Positions 19,347 through 28,929 are shown, counted from the first letter of the stretch. The stretch is 64,000 bases of DNA from Sporosarcina psychrophila (GCF_001590685.1 NZ_CP014616.1:1549001-1613000), one strand, 5' to 3'. Notes: generated by a model not told the origin, from the letters alone. Made by a program: numbers and translations.

Positions 19347-20558
19347 ATGGACAAAAAAAACCTTCACAAAGATACGATTGTCATTCATGAGGGATATGAT
19401 GATAAGGAACATCAGGGGAGTTTAGCGGTGCCACTTTACCAAACATCGACCTTCTCGTTTGAAACAGCATTGCAAGGGGAGAATCGCTTTTCAGGTGTAG
19501 AGGGAGGGAACATTTACTCTAGGCTTGGTAATCCGACTGTCCGCGTGTTAGAAGAGCGTATGACAGCTCTTGAGAACGGAAAAGGTGCACTTGCGTTTGG
19601 TTCGGGGATGGCAGCAGTCAGTACGATTCTCGTCCACTTGACGAAATCGGGTGATCATATTCTGTGTTCACGTGGAATTTATGGCTGCACATTTGGACTT
19701 CTTGGTATGCTGAATGAGAAATACAATATCTCGCATGACCTTATTCAGATGAAGACAGAAGAAGAGATTGAACGGGCTATTACACCGGAAACGGTCTGTA
19801 TATATATTGAAACGCCTATCAATCCAACAATGGAACTTGTCGATATTCAGGCGGTCGTAAATGTAGCTAAACGTCATGGACTTCGAGTTGTAGTAGACAA
19901 TACTTTTTCGTCGCCCTATTTGCAAAATCCGCTCGATTTCGGTGCGGACTTCGTTTTGCATAGCGCAACAAAGTATATTAACGGTCACGGAGATGTCATA
20001 GCTGGGCTTCTTGTCGGAGCCGACAAAGAAGAGATGGAGTCAATTCGTATGTCTGTGCAGAAAGATTTCGGAGGCATCATATCGCCATTCGATGCTTGGC
20101 TTTTAATCCGCGGATTAAAAACGCTATCGGTTCGCATGGAGCGCCATACCTCGAATGCGGAAAAAGTGATAGCTTATTTAAAAGGTCAGAAGCTTGTTGA
20201 AGAAATCTATTATCCGTTCGATAAAGACAATCCACAATATGAAATAGCGAAACGTCAAATGAGAGCAGGAGGCGGCCTGATTTCATTTACAGTTAAAGGT
20301 GGTAAAGAAGGGGCTCAGCTATTCATGGATAGCCTTTCTCTCATTAAGATTGCAGTCAGCCTAGGAGACGCAGAAACGCTTATCCAGCATCCTGCGACGA
20401 TGACACATTCTGTTATTCCTGAGGCGGAGCGACTACAGATGGGTATCACTGATTCTTTACTAAGGCTTTCAGTCGGTCTTGAACATGCCGAGGATCTCAT
20501 AGCTGACTTCAAGGCGGCATTCGCAATCATGGAGACAGTGATTACCGAGCGGGCTTAA
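19347..20558 (+). CDS. megL: Methionine gamma-lyase (PLP-dependent)
   Basis: Cys/Met metabolism PLP enzyme. The PLP lysine lies in SATKYINGHGD. The YGCTFGLL segment carries the cysteine that distinguishes methionine gamma-lyases (equivalent to Cys116 of the Pseudomonas enzyme) from cystathionine lyases or synthases. It would convert methionine to methanethiol, ammonia and 2-oxobutyrate. Start 19347 is preferred over ATG 19341 because AGGAGG (19332-19337) is 9 nt rather than 3 nt upstream; the protein is then 403 aa. It follows the GGDEF gene by about 70 nt and may be cotranscribed. Cystathionine gamma-lyase is the main alternative. Confidence 0.88.
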   Translation: MDKKNLHKDTIVIHEGYDDKEHQGSLAVPLYQTSTFSFETALQGENRFSGVEGGNIYSRLGNPTVRVLEERMTALENGKGALAFGSGMAAVSTILVHLTKSGDHILCSRGIYGCTFGLLGMLNEKYNISHDLIQMKTEEEIERAITPETVCIYIETPINPTMELVDIQAVVNVAKRHGLRVVVDNTFSSPYLQNPLDFGADFVLHSATKYINGHGDVIAGLLVGADKEEMESIRMSVQKDFGGIISPFDAWLLIRGLKTLSVRMERHTSNAEKVIAYLKGQKLVEEIYYPFDKDNPQYEIAKRQMRAGGGLISFTVKGGKEGAQLFMDSLSLIKIAVSLGDAETLIQHPATMTHSVIPEAERLQMGITDSLLRLSVGLEHAEDLIADFKAAFAIMETVITERA

Positions 20559-20571
20559 AATAAGAAAATCG

Positions 20572-20627
20572 CAAGGCGCCGGGAAACTAGATACTATTTT
20601 AAGCGAAAAAACTTATACTTTTTTATC
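20572..20627 (+). repeat. Short 3'-located repeat, copy B
   Basis: Begins CAAGGCGCCGGGAAACTAGA and ends in AACTTATACTTTTTTATC. It is nearly collinear with 10435-10489 and lies 13 nt after the methionine gamma-lyase stop codon. Confidence 0.7.
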
Positions 20628-20698
20628 TATGACCAAATAGGACAGGAACCTCTCTGCTATAATTAACAACAGAGCAGGATTTCATGATTGTTGAGCAA

Positions 20699-20742
20699 TG
20701 AAAAAACTGCCTTGGCACCGATTGTCTGGTGGCCAGGGCAGC
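20699..20742 (-). terminator. Terminator of the GAF-domain reductase gene
   Basis: On the minus strand CTGCCCTGGCCACC pairs imperfectly with GGTGCCAAGGCAG and is followed by TTTTTTC. Confidence 0.7.
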
Positions 20743-20749
20743 TTGTTGT

Positions 20750-21229
20750 TCAAAGATGTTTGACTAGTACCTCGACAAGATGTTCCAGTCCAGCCTGATC
20801 TTCTTTTGTGAAGCGATTCAGCTCGGGGCTGTCGATGTCAAGGACACCTAGTAAGACACCATCTTTTAAAATAGGAATGACAACTTCAGACTGGGAAGCT
20901 GCATCGCATGCAATATGTCCTGGGAAAGCATTGACGTCCGATACGATAATGGATTTTTTTGTTTCAGCAGCTGTTCCGCAGACGCCTCTTCCAAGGGGAA
21001 TACGAATGCACGCTGGAAGACCTTGGAAAGGACCAAGCACCAGTTCTCCGTCATCCATTAAGTAAAAACCGACCCAATTGATGCGGTCGAAAAATTGATT
21101 GAGTAAAGCAGAAGCGTTGCTCAAGTTTGCGTACATATTTCTCTCACCCGTCAACAATGCGTCCAATTGACTTGAAAGTTGTTCATATTTCACTTTTAAA
21201 TCAGTGGCATAGTCAATTTCTTGAAACAA
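20750..21229 (-). CDS. ytsP: Free methionine-(R)-sulfoxide reductase (GAF domain)
   Basis: Single GAF-domain enzyme of the fRMsr family, reducing free Met-R-sulfoxide. The three family cysteines are visible: GLPACIRIP, GRGVCGTAA and GHIACDAASQSE. LGVLDIDSP closes the domain. TTG 21229 (159 aa, starting MFQEIDY) is chosen because AAGGGGTG lies 6-8 nt upstream; the GTG at 21238 is part of that Shine-Dalgarno. It is syntenic with B. subtilis ytsP. It sits convergent to a methionine gamma-lyase, and both act on free methionine, though no shared control is visible. Confidence 0.92.
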   Translation of the reverse strand: MFQEIDYATDLKVKYEQLSSQLDALLTGERNMYANLSNASALLNQFFDRINWVGFYLMDDGELVLGPFQGLPACIRIPLGRGVCGTAAETKKSIIVSDVNAFPGHIACDAASQSEVVIPILKDGVLLGVLDIDSPELNRFTKEDQAGLEHLVEVLVKHL

Positions 21230-21425
21230 ATAGAACACCCCTTGTTAAGTATATTTTGTTTAAATAAGTATACATATTAAGACGTTTATAAACAAATTTT
21301 GTCGATTATTAGGGTGGAAAACAGGTTTTTCCCTATAAATCATTCATATTCGCAACCAAAAGGGTTTAAACGTGGTACTATATAGGATAATATCATGGTA
21401 CAGTGACTTGGACAGGGGGACCACG

Positions 21426-23117
21426 ATGAAAATCATCATCATTGCCATACTAGTAGTTATTATATTAACGACAATCGCCTTCTTATTCAGGCGTAAACAT
21501 ATCCAGGAAATTGGTCGGTTGGAGCAGGAGAAACTACAAATTCAACACAAACCTATCTTAGAAGAGATGACAAAAGTGAAACAACTGAACATGACAGGCG
21601 AAACCGAAGAGAAATTCGAACGGTGGCGTAGCGAATGGACAGAATTGATGGACGTACATATGCCAAAAATCGATACATTATTATTTGATGTAGAGGATGT
21701 AGTAGATCGTTTCCGTTTTAGAAAAGCAACAGGATTAGAGAAAGAAATTCAAGAGAAAGTTCGATTTTGCGATAAAAAAATGAATAATATTTTGCAAGAG
21801 CTAAACGAACTCGTTGGCAGTGAAGAAAAAAATCGCATTGAGATGGAAAAATTAAAAGAGCAGCATCGTGCCGCTCGCAAAGCGGTACTCGCTCATCAAC
21901 ATTCGTTTGGGATGACAGCGAATCCACTTGAAAAGGAACTGGAATCATTTAACCCGAAATTCGCAGAATATGACGAGTTGACAGCGAATGGCAATTATTT
22001 GTTGGCACGGGAAATTGTCATGGCATTATCAGCAAAGGGAGATCATGTTTTTACGTTAATCCACGAGATCCCATCGTTGCTTTCTGAAATACAAAGCAAA
22101 ATTCCAGCATCGATTCGTGAACTGCGAAATGGAACGAGAGAGATGGAAGAACAGTCCTATTATTTGCAACACCTAGAACTGACAAAACAACTTAGAACAA
22201 TTGAGATTGAACTTGAAGAACTATTGTTAAAAATGGCTGATCTTCAAATTGAATCTGTTCAACAGTGTACAAGTGAAATAAATGATCGCATTGATTCATT
22301 TTACGATGCGCTTGAAAATGAAGTGAATGCAAAGCATTATGTAGATGAGTACTACAATCAAATTGCTGAGAGGCTTCACGCAATAACGATATTGACAAGA
22401 GAAACTTCAGACGAGGCGGCTTTTGTTCAGCAAAGTTATCGAATGGATGAAAAAGAAGCACAAATTCCACAGCTGGCTCTCAAAAAGTTAGGTTCTCTCG
22501 ACAAACGATTTGGTGTGCTTATTTATAGGCTTGAGGAACAATTATCTGCTTATTCGGGATTACAGGAAGAGTTGCAATCCATTTTTGAAGAACTAGAGCA
22601 AATTGCTGTTGAACAGGAAAGTTTCACAAATCGTATGAAAAACTTGCGGATTGATGAAAATAATGTTCGAACTAAACTGGATGAACTGTCGCGTAAATTA
22701 CAAAATTCAGAACGTATGCTACATAAGGGGAATATCCCAGGTATACCAGATGATATGGAAGCACGTCTTGAAGAAGCAGATGAACAAATTTATATTGTGA
22801 CACAAAGTTTACAGGAAGTACCGCTTAATATGAGTCTTGTCGATTCTTATTTGGAGAACGCAGGGAAAGCTATAAATGATGTATCTATAAAAGTTGAAGA
22901 GATGCTTGAGAATGTATTACTGATTGAGTGGATCATCCAATATGGAAACAGATACCGTGCATCCAATCCGGAAGTTCACGCCCGCTTGTTAGATGCTGAA
23001 GAGTCATTCAGACAATTCCGTTATGCAAAAGCATTGGAAGAAGCAGCGACAGCGGTTGAAGAAATGGAACCGGGTGCTATGAAACGAATTGAAGAACTTG
23101 TGAAAGAACATGTCTGA
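21426..23117 (+). CDS. ezrA: Septation ring formation regulator EzrA
   Basis: Negative regulator of FtsZ ring assembly. It has an N-terminal membrane anchor (residues 2-20, KIIIIAILVVIILTTIAF) followed by RRKH and about 540 residues of Glu/Lys/Leu-rich coiled coil forming spectrin-like repeats. Length is 563 aa (B. subtilis 562). The ATG at 21426 is preceded by AGGGGGA; an in-frame upstream ATG at 21372 adds an unrelated leader and is not used. It is followed by a hairpin terminator. Confidence 0.96.
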   Translation: MKIIIIAILVVIILTTIAFLFRRKHIQEIGRLEQEKLQIQHKPILEEMTKVKQLNMTGETEEKFERWRSEWTELMDVHMPKIDTLLFDVEDVVDRFRFRKATGLEKEIQEKVRFCDKKMNNILQELNELVGSEEKNRIEMEKLKEQHRAARKAVLAHQHSFGMTANPLEKELESFNPKFAEYDELTANGNYLLAREIVMALSAKGDHVFTLIHEIPSLLSEIQSKIPASIRELRNGTREMEEQSYYLQHLELTKQLRTIEIELEELLLKMADLQIESVQQCTSEINDRIDSFYDALENEVNAKHYVDEYYNQIAERLHAITILTRETSDEAAFVQQSYRMDEKEAQIPQLALKKLGSLDKRFGVLIYRLEEQLSAYSGLQEELQSIFEELEQIAVEQESFTNRMKNLRIDENNVRTKLDELSRKLQNSERMLHKGNIPGIPDDMEARLEEADEQIYIVTQSLQEVPLNMSLVDSYLENAGKAINDVSIKVEEMLENVLLIEWIIQYGNRYRASNPEVHARLLDAEESFRQFRYAKALEEAATAVEEMEPGAMKRIEELVKEHV

Positions 23118-23138
23118 GTTAAAAAGTAGACTACAAAT

Positions 23139-23168
23139 AGCCACCGGCATATAATGCAGGTGGCTTTG
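23139..23168 (+). terminator. ezrA terminator
   Basis: AGCCACC pairs with GGTGGCT, followed by TTGT; moderate strength. Confidence 0.6.
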
Positions 23169-23204
23169 TCACGCATTGAACTTGATTCAGTAATTTTTTT
23201 GTAC

Positions 23205-23262
23205 TGAAAGCGAAGCGTTAGCTAAAGTAGTACCCACTTCTATAAGTGGTGGGATCAATGCT
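23205..23262 (+). mobile_element. Possible right-end remnant of an IS200/IS605-type element
   Basis: The stretch GCGAAGCGTTAGCTAAAGTAG then CCCACTT CTAT AAGTGG resembles the hairpin right ends of IS200/IS605 (tnpB-carrying) elements that I remember from Bacillales. No tnpA or tnpB coding sequence is present, so this would be a solo end. Confidence 0.35.
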
Positions 23263-23300
23263 GAAATGCGTATTTAATGTAAAATGAAAGGAAGATTCAC

Positions 23301-24434
23301 ATGATTTATTTTGATAATAGCGCTACAACAGCTCCTGATGAGGGTGTGCTTACATCTTTCATAGAAGTGAACAAGCGCTTTTTTGCGAATCCCGCTTCAA
23401 TACATCTTGCTGGAAAGGAAGCCGAGGCGCTTCTTGAACGATCGAGAGAACAGATCCTATCGATTCTTGGTGCACATGATGGAGAGCTTTTATTCACATC
23501 GGGTGGTACGGAAGCCAATAATTTAGCGGTAATCGGTTTTGCACGTGCTTTGCGTGCTAGAGGCAACCATCTCATCACAACAAAAATTGAACATCCATCT
23601 GTTCTTCATTCAATGGGATATTTAGAGACGCAAGGGTTTGAAGTGGATTATTTGTCAGTTGATGAGCAAGGAATGATCTCTGTTGAAGAGTTGAAAAGTA
23701 AACTTCGGAAAGATACAATACTTGTCAGTATTATGCATGTCAATAATGAAATCGGTACAATACAGCCAATTGCTGAATGTGCACGCCTCATTAAAGAAAA
23801 TACAAGAGCACTATTTCATTCGGATGCTGTTCAAAGTTTCGGAAAACTACCCGTTTCGTTAACTGGAGATGGTCCGGACGCAATAACGATTTCAGCCCAT
23901 AAAATTAATGGCTTGAAAGGTTCGGGCATACTAGCATTAAGAAAAGGAATGGCACCAGAAGCAATTAGTTATGGCGGCGGCCAGGAAAGTGGTATTCGCA
24001 ACGGTACCGTATCCGTAGCGAATGCAGTGACGATGGCAAAGGCGATACGGATGAGTGCGATAGAAATCGAGCAGAAGGATTTCAGGCAATGGAGAAATCG
24101 GCTTATAGGCTTTATCGGGCAATTTGAGAACGTTCGTGTACTTGCCCCTGATAAGGCAGCACCGCATATTTTAGCTGTCGCTTTTTATAAAGTAAAAGGG
24201 GAAGTTGCAGTTAATTTCTTTCAAGAAAACGGTATTACAATTTCTACATCTAGCGCTTGTTCATCGAAAAGTGGCACTGCGGGGCATGTAATAGAAGCTA
24301 TAGGTGTTAATGGGAAATTTAAAAACGGAGTAATCCGTATCAGCTTTGGAAAAAATAATATAGAACAGCATGTAGTGGAATTCGAGCAAGTATTTGCACG
24401 GTTCATGGAACTGCTTGGAAGGGGAAATAAGTAA
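23301..24434 (+). CDS. nifZ: Cysteine desulfurase (NifS/IscS-like) paired with ThiI
   Basis: PLP enzyme that mobilises sulfur from cysteine. The PLP lysine is in SAHKINGLKGSG and the catalytic cysteine is in TSSACSSKSG. Length is 377 aa. The stop codon overlaps the thiI start by one base (TAATG), so it is coupled to thiI. This matches the B. subtilis nifZ-thiI pair, where it feeds persulfide to ThiI for 4-thiouridine in tRNA rather than Fe-S assembly. Confidence 0.94.
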   Translation: MIYFDNSATTAPDEGVLTSFIEVNKRFFANPASIHLAGKEAEALLERSREQILSILGAHDGELLFTSGGTEANNLAVIGFARALRARGNHLITTKIEHPSVLHSMGYLETQGFEVDYLSVDEQGMISVEELKSKLRKDTILVSIMHVNNEIGTIQPIAECARLIKENTRALFHSDAVQSFGKLPVSLTGDGPDAITISAHKINGLKGSGILALRKGMAPEAISYGGGQESGIRNGTVSVANAVTMAKAIRMSAIEIEQKDFRQWRNRLIGFIGQFENVRVLAPDKAAPHILAVAFYKVKGEVAVNFFQENGITISTSSACSSKSGTAGHVIEAIGVNGKFKNGVIRISFGKNNIEQHVVEFEQVFARFMELLGRGNK

Positions 24435-25636
24435 TGGAATGGAACGAACTATTGATACGCTATGGAGAGATATCATTAAAGGGACGAAACAGGAATGTAT
24501 TCGTCAAGAAATTAAGAAACAATATTAAAGATGCTTTGAGTGATTTGAAAACGGTAATCATTAAACCTGAACGTGATCGCATGTTTCTTTTTGCGGAAGA
24601 CAAAAGCGATATGGAAGAAGCGATAGCTCGTTTGCCACATATTTTCGGCATTCAATCTTTCAGTCCAGTTGCAAAATGTGAAGCGACGCTTGAAGCGATT
24701 AAAGAAAAAGCCTTAGAAATCATTGGGGCAAACGAAACAGCTGGAAAAACGTTTAAAGTTGAAGTGAGACGTACAGACAAAAGGTTTCCGCTTGTGACAA
24801 ACGAGTTGCAGCTAGAAATTGGGTCACATGTGTTACGTAGCTTCCCAGACCTCATTGTGCAAATGAAAAAACCTGATATCGTGCTACTCATTGATATTAG
24901 AATAGAAGGAGCTTTCTTAACAGCTAAAGTATATGAAGGTGCAGGCGGTATGCCGGTAGGTTCAAATGGACATTCAATTCTAATGCTTTCAGGTGGTATC
25001 GATAGCCCAGTTGCAGGCTATCTTATGATGAAGCGCGGTGTGTCGATTGATGCAATTCACTTTGCCAGTCCGCCATTCACAAGTGATTTGGCTAAAAAGA
25101 AAGTGATGGACCTTGCAGAGAAGTTAAGTTCATTCGGAGCAGCAGTTAGGCTTCATATAATACCATTCACTGAAATCCAACAAGCGATTGTCAGTCAAGT
25201 ACCTGATAATGTTTCAATGACGACAACGCGGAGATTAATGCTTCAAATTGCTGATAAAGTGCGTGAAGAAGAAGGTGCGCTCGCAATTGTAACAGGGGAA
25301 AGCCTTGGACAAGTTGCTAGTCAAACGCTCGAAAGCTTAACGGCTATTAACGCTGTGACCTCTTCCCCTATTTTGCGCCCGCTCATTGCAACGGACAAAC
25401 TGGATATTATAGATATTGCCCAAAAGATTGGCACATACGACATTTCAATTAGACCCTATGAAGATTGCTGCACAATCTTCTCGCCTTCAAACCCGAAAAC
25501 AAAACCAAAGCTTGAAAAAGTAGCTTATTATGAAAGCTTTACTGATTTCGAGCCAATGATTGAAGAAGCGATTGAAAAACGACTAATCGTTGAACTACCA
25601 CTTCAACAAAAGGACGACTTCGAAGACCTTCTTTAA
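24434..25636 (+). CDS. thiI: tRNA 4-thiouridine synthase ThiI
   Basis: The 400-aa protein has a ferredoxin-like/THUMP N-terminal region (about residues 1-165) and a PP-loop ATPase domain with SGGIDSPVAGY at about 186-196. It lacks the C-terminal rhodanese domain of the E. coli enzyme, as usual in Bacilli. It uses sulfur from the overlapping upstream desulfurase to make s4U8 in tRNA. Confidence 0.96.
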   Translation: MEWNELLIRYGEISLKGRNRNVFVKKLRNNIKDALSDLKTVIIKPERDRMFLFAEDKSDMEEAIARLPHIFGIQSFSPVAKCEATLEAIKEKALEIIGANETAGKTFKVEVRRTDKRFPLVTNELQLEIGSHVLRSFPDLIVQMKKPDIVLLIDIRIEGAFLTAKVYEGAGGMPVGSNGHSILMLSGGIDSPVAGYLMMKRGVSIDAIHFASPPFTSDLAKKKVMDLAEKLSSFGAAVRLHIIPFTEIQQAIVSQVPDNVSMTTTRRLMLQIADKVREEEGALAIVTGESLGQVASQTLESLTAINAVTSSPILRPLIATDKLDIIDIAQKIGTYDISIRPYEDCCTIFSPSNPKTKPKLEKVAYYESFTDFEPMIEEAIEKRLIVELPLQQKDDFEDLL

Positions 25637-25873
25637 TGTTAGAATAAATTACTGTTTACATCCACTGTATGAAATTCCGTTTGCGATGCATTCTATACGC
25701 ACATAGAAGTTAGTACCAAAGTTAAAGGCATCAATTTAAGTGGATTAGGGATAATGGGAACTCAATCAAATTGAAGAACTATATATCGAACAAATAAGTA
25801 TCTGTATAAACTGTGCGAAGGCATCGTCTAGCGCCTGAGCGAATTCAATGAAATTCTTTATTTCAACCAATAT

Positions 25874-25910
25874 AAAAGCTGCATCGGACATTGTCTGATG
25901 CAGCTTTTTG
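25874..25910 (+). terminator. Terminator in the thiI-SASP gap
   Basis: AAAGCTGCATCGGAC pairs with GTCTGATGCAGCTTTTT. It lies 240 nt after thiI; just upstream (25826-25862) is a repeat fragment with AATTCAATGAAATTCT that recurs near 43430-43447. Confidence 0.85.
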
Positions 25911-25988
25911 GCTTATATAGTGTAAGCAAAAGAATGGTTGCTTAAACTAATCTTAATTATTTGGCGTTATTTACCACTTATTATTCGC

Positions 25989-26017
25989 GCATGAATTTTA
26001 TTAACTTGTGCATTCTA
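25989..26017 (+). promoter_or_regulatory. Sigma-G promoter of SASP gene 1
   Basis: GCATG (25989-25993), 17-bp spacer, CATTCTA (26011-26017), matching the forespore sigma-G consensus. Confidence 0.8.
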
Positions 26018-26039
26018 ACTGCACAAGGAGGTGATAAAC

Positions 26040-26246
26040 ATGGCGAACAACAACAGCGGCAACTCGAATCAGCTAGTAGTTCCAGGCGTAAGACAAGCAC
26101 TTGATCAAATGAAAAATGAAATTGCAGCAGAATTTGGCGTACAAATGGGGCCAGACGCATCATCGCGTGCCAACGGATCCGTCGGCGGAGAAATTACTAA
26201 GCGATTAGTGCGTCAGGCGCAACAACAAATGAATGGCAATAAATAA
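26040..26246 (+). CDS. Alpha/beta-type small acid-soluble spore protein 1
   Basis: The 68-aa spore DNA-coating protein has both family signatures: the GPR protease site region [11 protein letters not shown] and the DNA-binding [16 protein letters not shown] 26040 follows AAGGAGGTG. It is the first of three tandem near-identical genes, each with its own sigma-G promoter. The position next to thiI matches B. subtilis sspA. Confidence 0.97.
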   Translation: MANNNSGNSNQLVVPGVRQALDQMKNEIAAEFGVQMGPDASSRANGSVGGEITKRLVRQAQQQMNGNK

Positions 26247-26362
26247 AGATTTATTCAATGAAAAGATGTTTCGGAACAACTTTTCGCTAATATAGTGTAA
26301 GCAAAAATGCAGATGTTTAAACTATTTTATGTAATTGGTGGACATTACCATAACAAATAAAT

Positions 26363-26391
26363 GCATAAAGTTTTATAAACGGCACATTCTA
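26363..26391 (+). promoter_or_regulatory. Sigma-G promoter of SASP gene 2
   Basis: GCATA (26363-26367), 17-bp spacer, CATTCTA (26385-26391). Confidence 0.8.
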
Positions 26392-26412
26392 TGTGCACAG
26401 GAGGTGACAAAC

Positions 26413-26622
26413 ATGCCAAACAACAACAGTGGTAATTCAAATCAGTTAGTAGTTCCAGGCGTAAGACAAGCACTGGATCAAATGAAAAATGAAATTGCAG
26501 CAGAATTTGGTGTACAAATGGGACCAGATGCATCATCACGTGCTAATGGTTCGGTCGGTGGAGAAATTACAAAACGACTAGTGCGTCAAGCGCAACAACA
26601 AATGAGCGGGTACCAAAAATAA
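26413..26622 (+). CDS. Alpha/beta-type small acid-soluble spore protein 2
   Basis: The 69-aa SASP differs from gene 1 mainly at the N-terminal Ala2-to-Pro change and the C-terminus (SGYQK). ATG 26413 is chosen over the upstream in-frame extension because AGGAGGTG ends 5-6 nt before it. Its upstream DNA, with a TATAGTGTAAGCAAAA motif, repeats that of gene 1, showing that the gene was duplicated with its promoter. Confidence 0.97.
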   Translation: MPNNNSGNSNQLVVPGVRQALDQMKNEIAAEFGVQMGPDASSRANGSVGGEITKRLVRQAQQQMSGYQK

Positions 26623-26744
26623 CTCTTTAACTGTGAGGCTGGTTTAGGTATTATCTAAAACAGCTTTCGCTTATACAGTGTTATCAAAAGTACAGTTGCT
26701 TAATCAATTCAAAGTGATTTACAAACTTTACCACCTATAATTTT

Positions 26745-26773
26745 GCATGAATTTCTGCATCTAGCACATTCTA
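26745..26773 (+). promoter_or_regulatory. Sigma-G promoter of SASP gene 3
   Basis: GCATG (26745-26749), 17-bp spacer, CATTCTA (26767-26773). Confidence 0.8.
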
Positions 26774-26795
26774 ATTATACAAGGAGGTGGCAATC

Positions 26796-27002
26796 ATGGC
26801 GAACAACAACAGCAGCAACAACTCGAATCAGCTATTAGTTCCAGGCGTACGACAAGCATTGGATCAAATGAAAAATGAGATCGCAACAGAATTTGGCGTA
26901 CAAATGGGACCAGATGCATCAGCGCGTGCCAACGGATCCGTCGGCGGAGAAATTACAAAGCGCTTAGTGCGACAGGCTCAAGAACAGATGAAGGGTCACT
27001 AA
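26796..27002 (+). CDS. Alpha/beta-type small acid-soluble spore protein 3
   Basis: The 68-aa SASP keeps the NEIA protease site (as [11 protein letters not shown]) and [13 protein letters not shown]. It has an extra Asn/Ser-rich N-terminus (SSNNSNQLL) and a different C-terminus (KGH). ATG 26796 follows AAGGAGGTGG. It is the last of the triplet and is followed by a strong terminator. Confidence 0.97.
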   Translation: MANNNSSNNSNQLLVPGVRQALDQMKNEIATEFGVQMGPDASARANGSVGGEITKRLVRQAQEQMKGH

Positions 27003-27017
27003 GAATAATTGTTTAAT

Positions 27018-27055
27018 GAAAAGCTGTTCCGGAATTATTCCGGAACAGCTTTTCA
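27018..27055 (+). terminator. Terminator after the SASP cluster
   Basis: GAAAAGCTGTTCCGG pairs perfectly with CCGGAACAGCTTTTC. Confidence 0.88.
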
Positions 27056-27181
27056 TAATTTTTACAAGTATTAGCTAGTAAAGAATGAATTACTCTTAGG
27101 TTTATTTAGAAAAGTAAATTAGTTTTGAATTATCGGTACTTTATTTGTATACTTAGATGATACATCTAAGGGGGAATTTGC

Positions 27182-28753
27182 ATGAATCGTGAACAACTGA
27201 TTGCGCCAGAACAATATAACCTTGTCAGTGAATTTGAAAAGTATGCAACAGGTACAGGAAAAAAAGCGCTAATTTATGTTAATGCAGAAGGAAACAAGAA
27301 GGAAATTACATATGATGAATTAATCACTTTAGCGAATAAGGCAGCCAATGTCTTCAAATCGAACGGACTTGAAAAGGGTGATGTCGTTCTTGTCATGGTT
27401 CCAAGGCTAATCGAAGCATATGTGACGTATATCGGCGCCCTTAAAGCGGGACTTGTCGTAATCCCGAGTTCAGAAATGTTACGGTCTTCCGATATTGAAT
27501 ATCGATTGGCACATAGTGATGCTAAAGCAATCGTTGCGTTCGATGCGTTTACTGATCAATTTAGCGAAGTAAAAAACATAGGGGATGTCAAGGTATTCGT
27601 TGTTGGACAGGCTAAGAAAGATCAACTTTCATTAACCGATCTAATGGAAACTGCATCAACGGCGTTTACAGCACCACAAACGAAAAGTTCGGACATGGCA
27701 TTTCTATCTTACACATCAGGCACGACGGGGAAACCAAAAGGTGTCGTACATACACACGCTTGGGGGTATGCGCACTTACGGACAACAGGAGCAAGCTGGT
27801 TGGGTATCAATGAAGGTGACGTAGTCTGGGCTACTGCTGCACCAGGATGGCAAAAGTGGATTTGGACACCTTTCTTATCCGTAATTGGTAGCGGCGCAAC
27901 GGGACTTGTATATGACGGGAAGTTTGATGTGACGACTTATTTAGAGTTGATTGGTAAATATCAAGTGAATGTATTATGTTGTACGCCAACGGAATACAGG
28001 TTTATGGCGAAGGCCGAAAACCTTGGGGATTTTGATCTTTCTTCTATTCGTAGTGCGGTTTCGGCTGGAGAACCGCTTAACCGTGAAGTAATTGATATAT
28101 TTGATAAGACTTTTTCGCTTTCAGTAAGAGATGGCTATGGGCAGACGGAAAACACATTACTCGTCGGGACGATGCTAGGTATGGAGGCGCGGAAGGGTTC
28201 TATGGGAAAACCGACGCCTGGCAATAAGGTCGACATTATCAATGACGAAGGAAATCCAGCGGTTGTTGGGGAAGTTGGGGATATTGCGGTACACGTATCG
28301 ACACCTGCGTTATTCAAAGAGTATTTAAAAGATCCGGAACGGACAACAATGCAGTTCCGAGGTGATTATTACGTAACGGGTGATCGTGCAAAAATGGATG
28401 AGGATGGTTATTTCTGGTTTGAAGGTCGCGGGGATGACATTATTATTAGTTCCGGCTACACAATTGGACCATTTGAAGTAGAGGATGCATTGACGAAGCA
28501 TCCCGCAGTCCGTGAATGCGCAGTCGTTGCGAGTCCGGATGAAGTCAGGGGGAATATCGTCAAAGCATTCGTGGTGCTACGTGACCCGGAAAGGAAAAAT
28601 GAAGAGGGTCTTATTAAAGACTTACAGGATCACGTGAAAAGTTTGACAGCGCCTTATAAATATCCACGTAAAATTGAATTCCTGGATACTTTGCCGAAAA
28701 CTGCTTCAGGAAAAATCATGCGAATTGAATTAAGGAAAAAAGAACAACTGTAA
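27182..28753 (+). CDS. ytcI: AMP-forming acyl-CoA synthetase
   Basis: ANL-superfamily ligase, 523 aa. TSGTTGKPKG is at about residues 178-187, followed by DGYGQTEN, YVTGDRAKMDEDGYFWFEGR and the catalytic lysine in PKTASGKIMR at the C-terminus. The overall character is that of medium-chain/AcsA-like ligases; the acyl substrate is not determinable. The closest syntenic counterpart in B. subtilis appears to be ytcI near sspA. ATG 27182 follows AAGGGGG. The C-terminal lysine context resembles that of AcsA, so control by AcuA-type acetylation is conceivable but untested. Confidence 0.88.
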   Translation: MNREQLIAPEQYNLVSEFEKYATGTGKKALIYVNAEGNKKEITYDELITLANKAANVFKSNGLEKGDVVLVMVPRLIEAYVTYIGALKAGLVVIPSSEMLRSSDIEYRLAHSDAKAIVAFDAFTDQFSEVKNIGDVKVFVVGQAKKDQLSLTDLMETASTAFTAPQTKSSDMAFLSYTSGTTGKPKGVVHTHAWGYAHLRTTGASWLGINEGDVVWATAAPGWQKWIWTPFLSVIGSGATGLVYDGKFDVTTYLELIGKYQVNVLCCTPTEYRFMAKAENLGDFDLSSIRSAVSAGEPLNREVIDIFDKTFSLSVRDGYGQTENTLLVGTMLGMEARKGSMGKPTPGNKVDIINDEGNPAVVGEVGDIAVHVSTPALFKEYLKDPERTTMQFRGDYYVTGDRAKMDEDGYFWFEGRGDDIIISSGYTIGPFEVEDALTKHPAVRECAVVASPDEVRGNIVKAFVVLRDPERKNEEGLIKDLQDHVKSLTAPYKYPRKIEFLDTLPKTASGKIMRIELRKKEQL

Positions 28754-28765
28754 ATCATTCCAGAA

Positions 28766-28817
28766 AACAAACCGCTTAAAAAGCACGGGTTATTCCGTAC
28801 TTTTTAAGCGGTTTTTG
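28766..28817 (+). terminator. Terminator of the acyl-CoA synthetase gene
   Basis: AAACCGCTTAAAAAGCACGG pairs with CCGTACTTTTTAAGCGGTTTTT. Confidence 0.85.
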
Positions 28818-28929
28818 GTGTTTACGAGTAGGTTGTCAGTATTCTAAATAATCTCATCTTTACGTAGTGAATTAATGGGGCTATACTTAGTTTATTATTT
28901 CGGTAATCAAAATATATGGGGGCGTCGTG

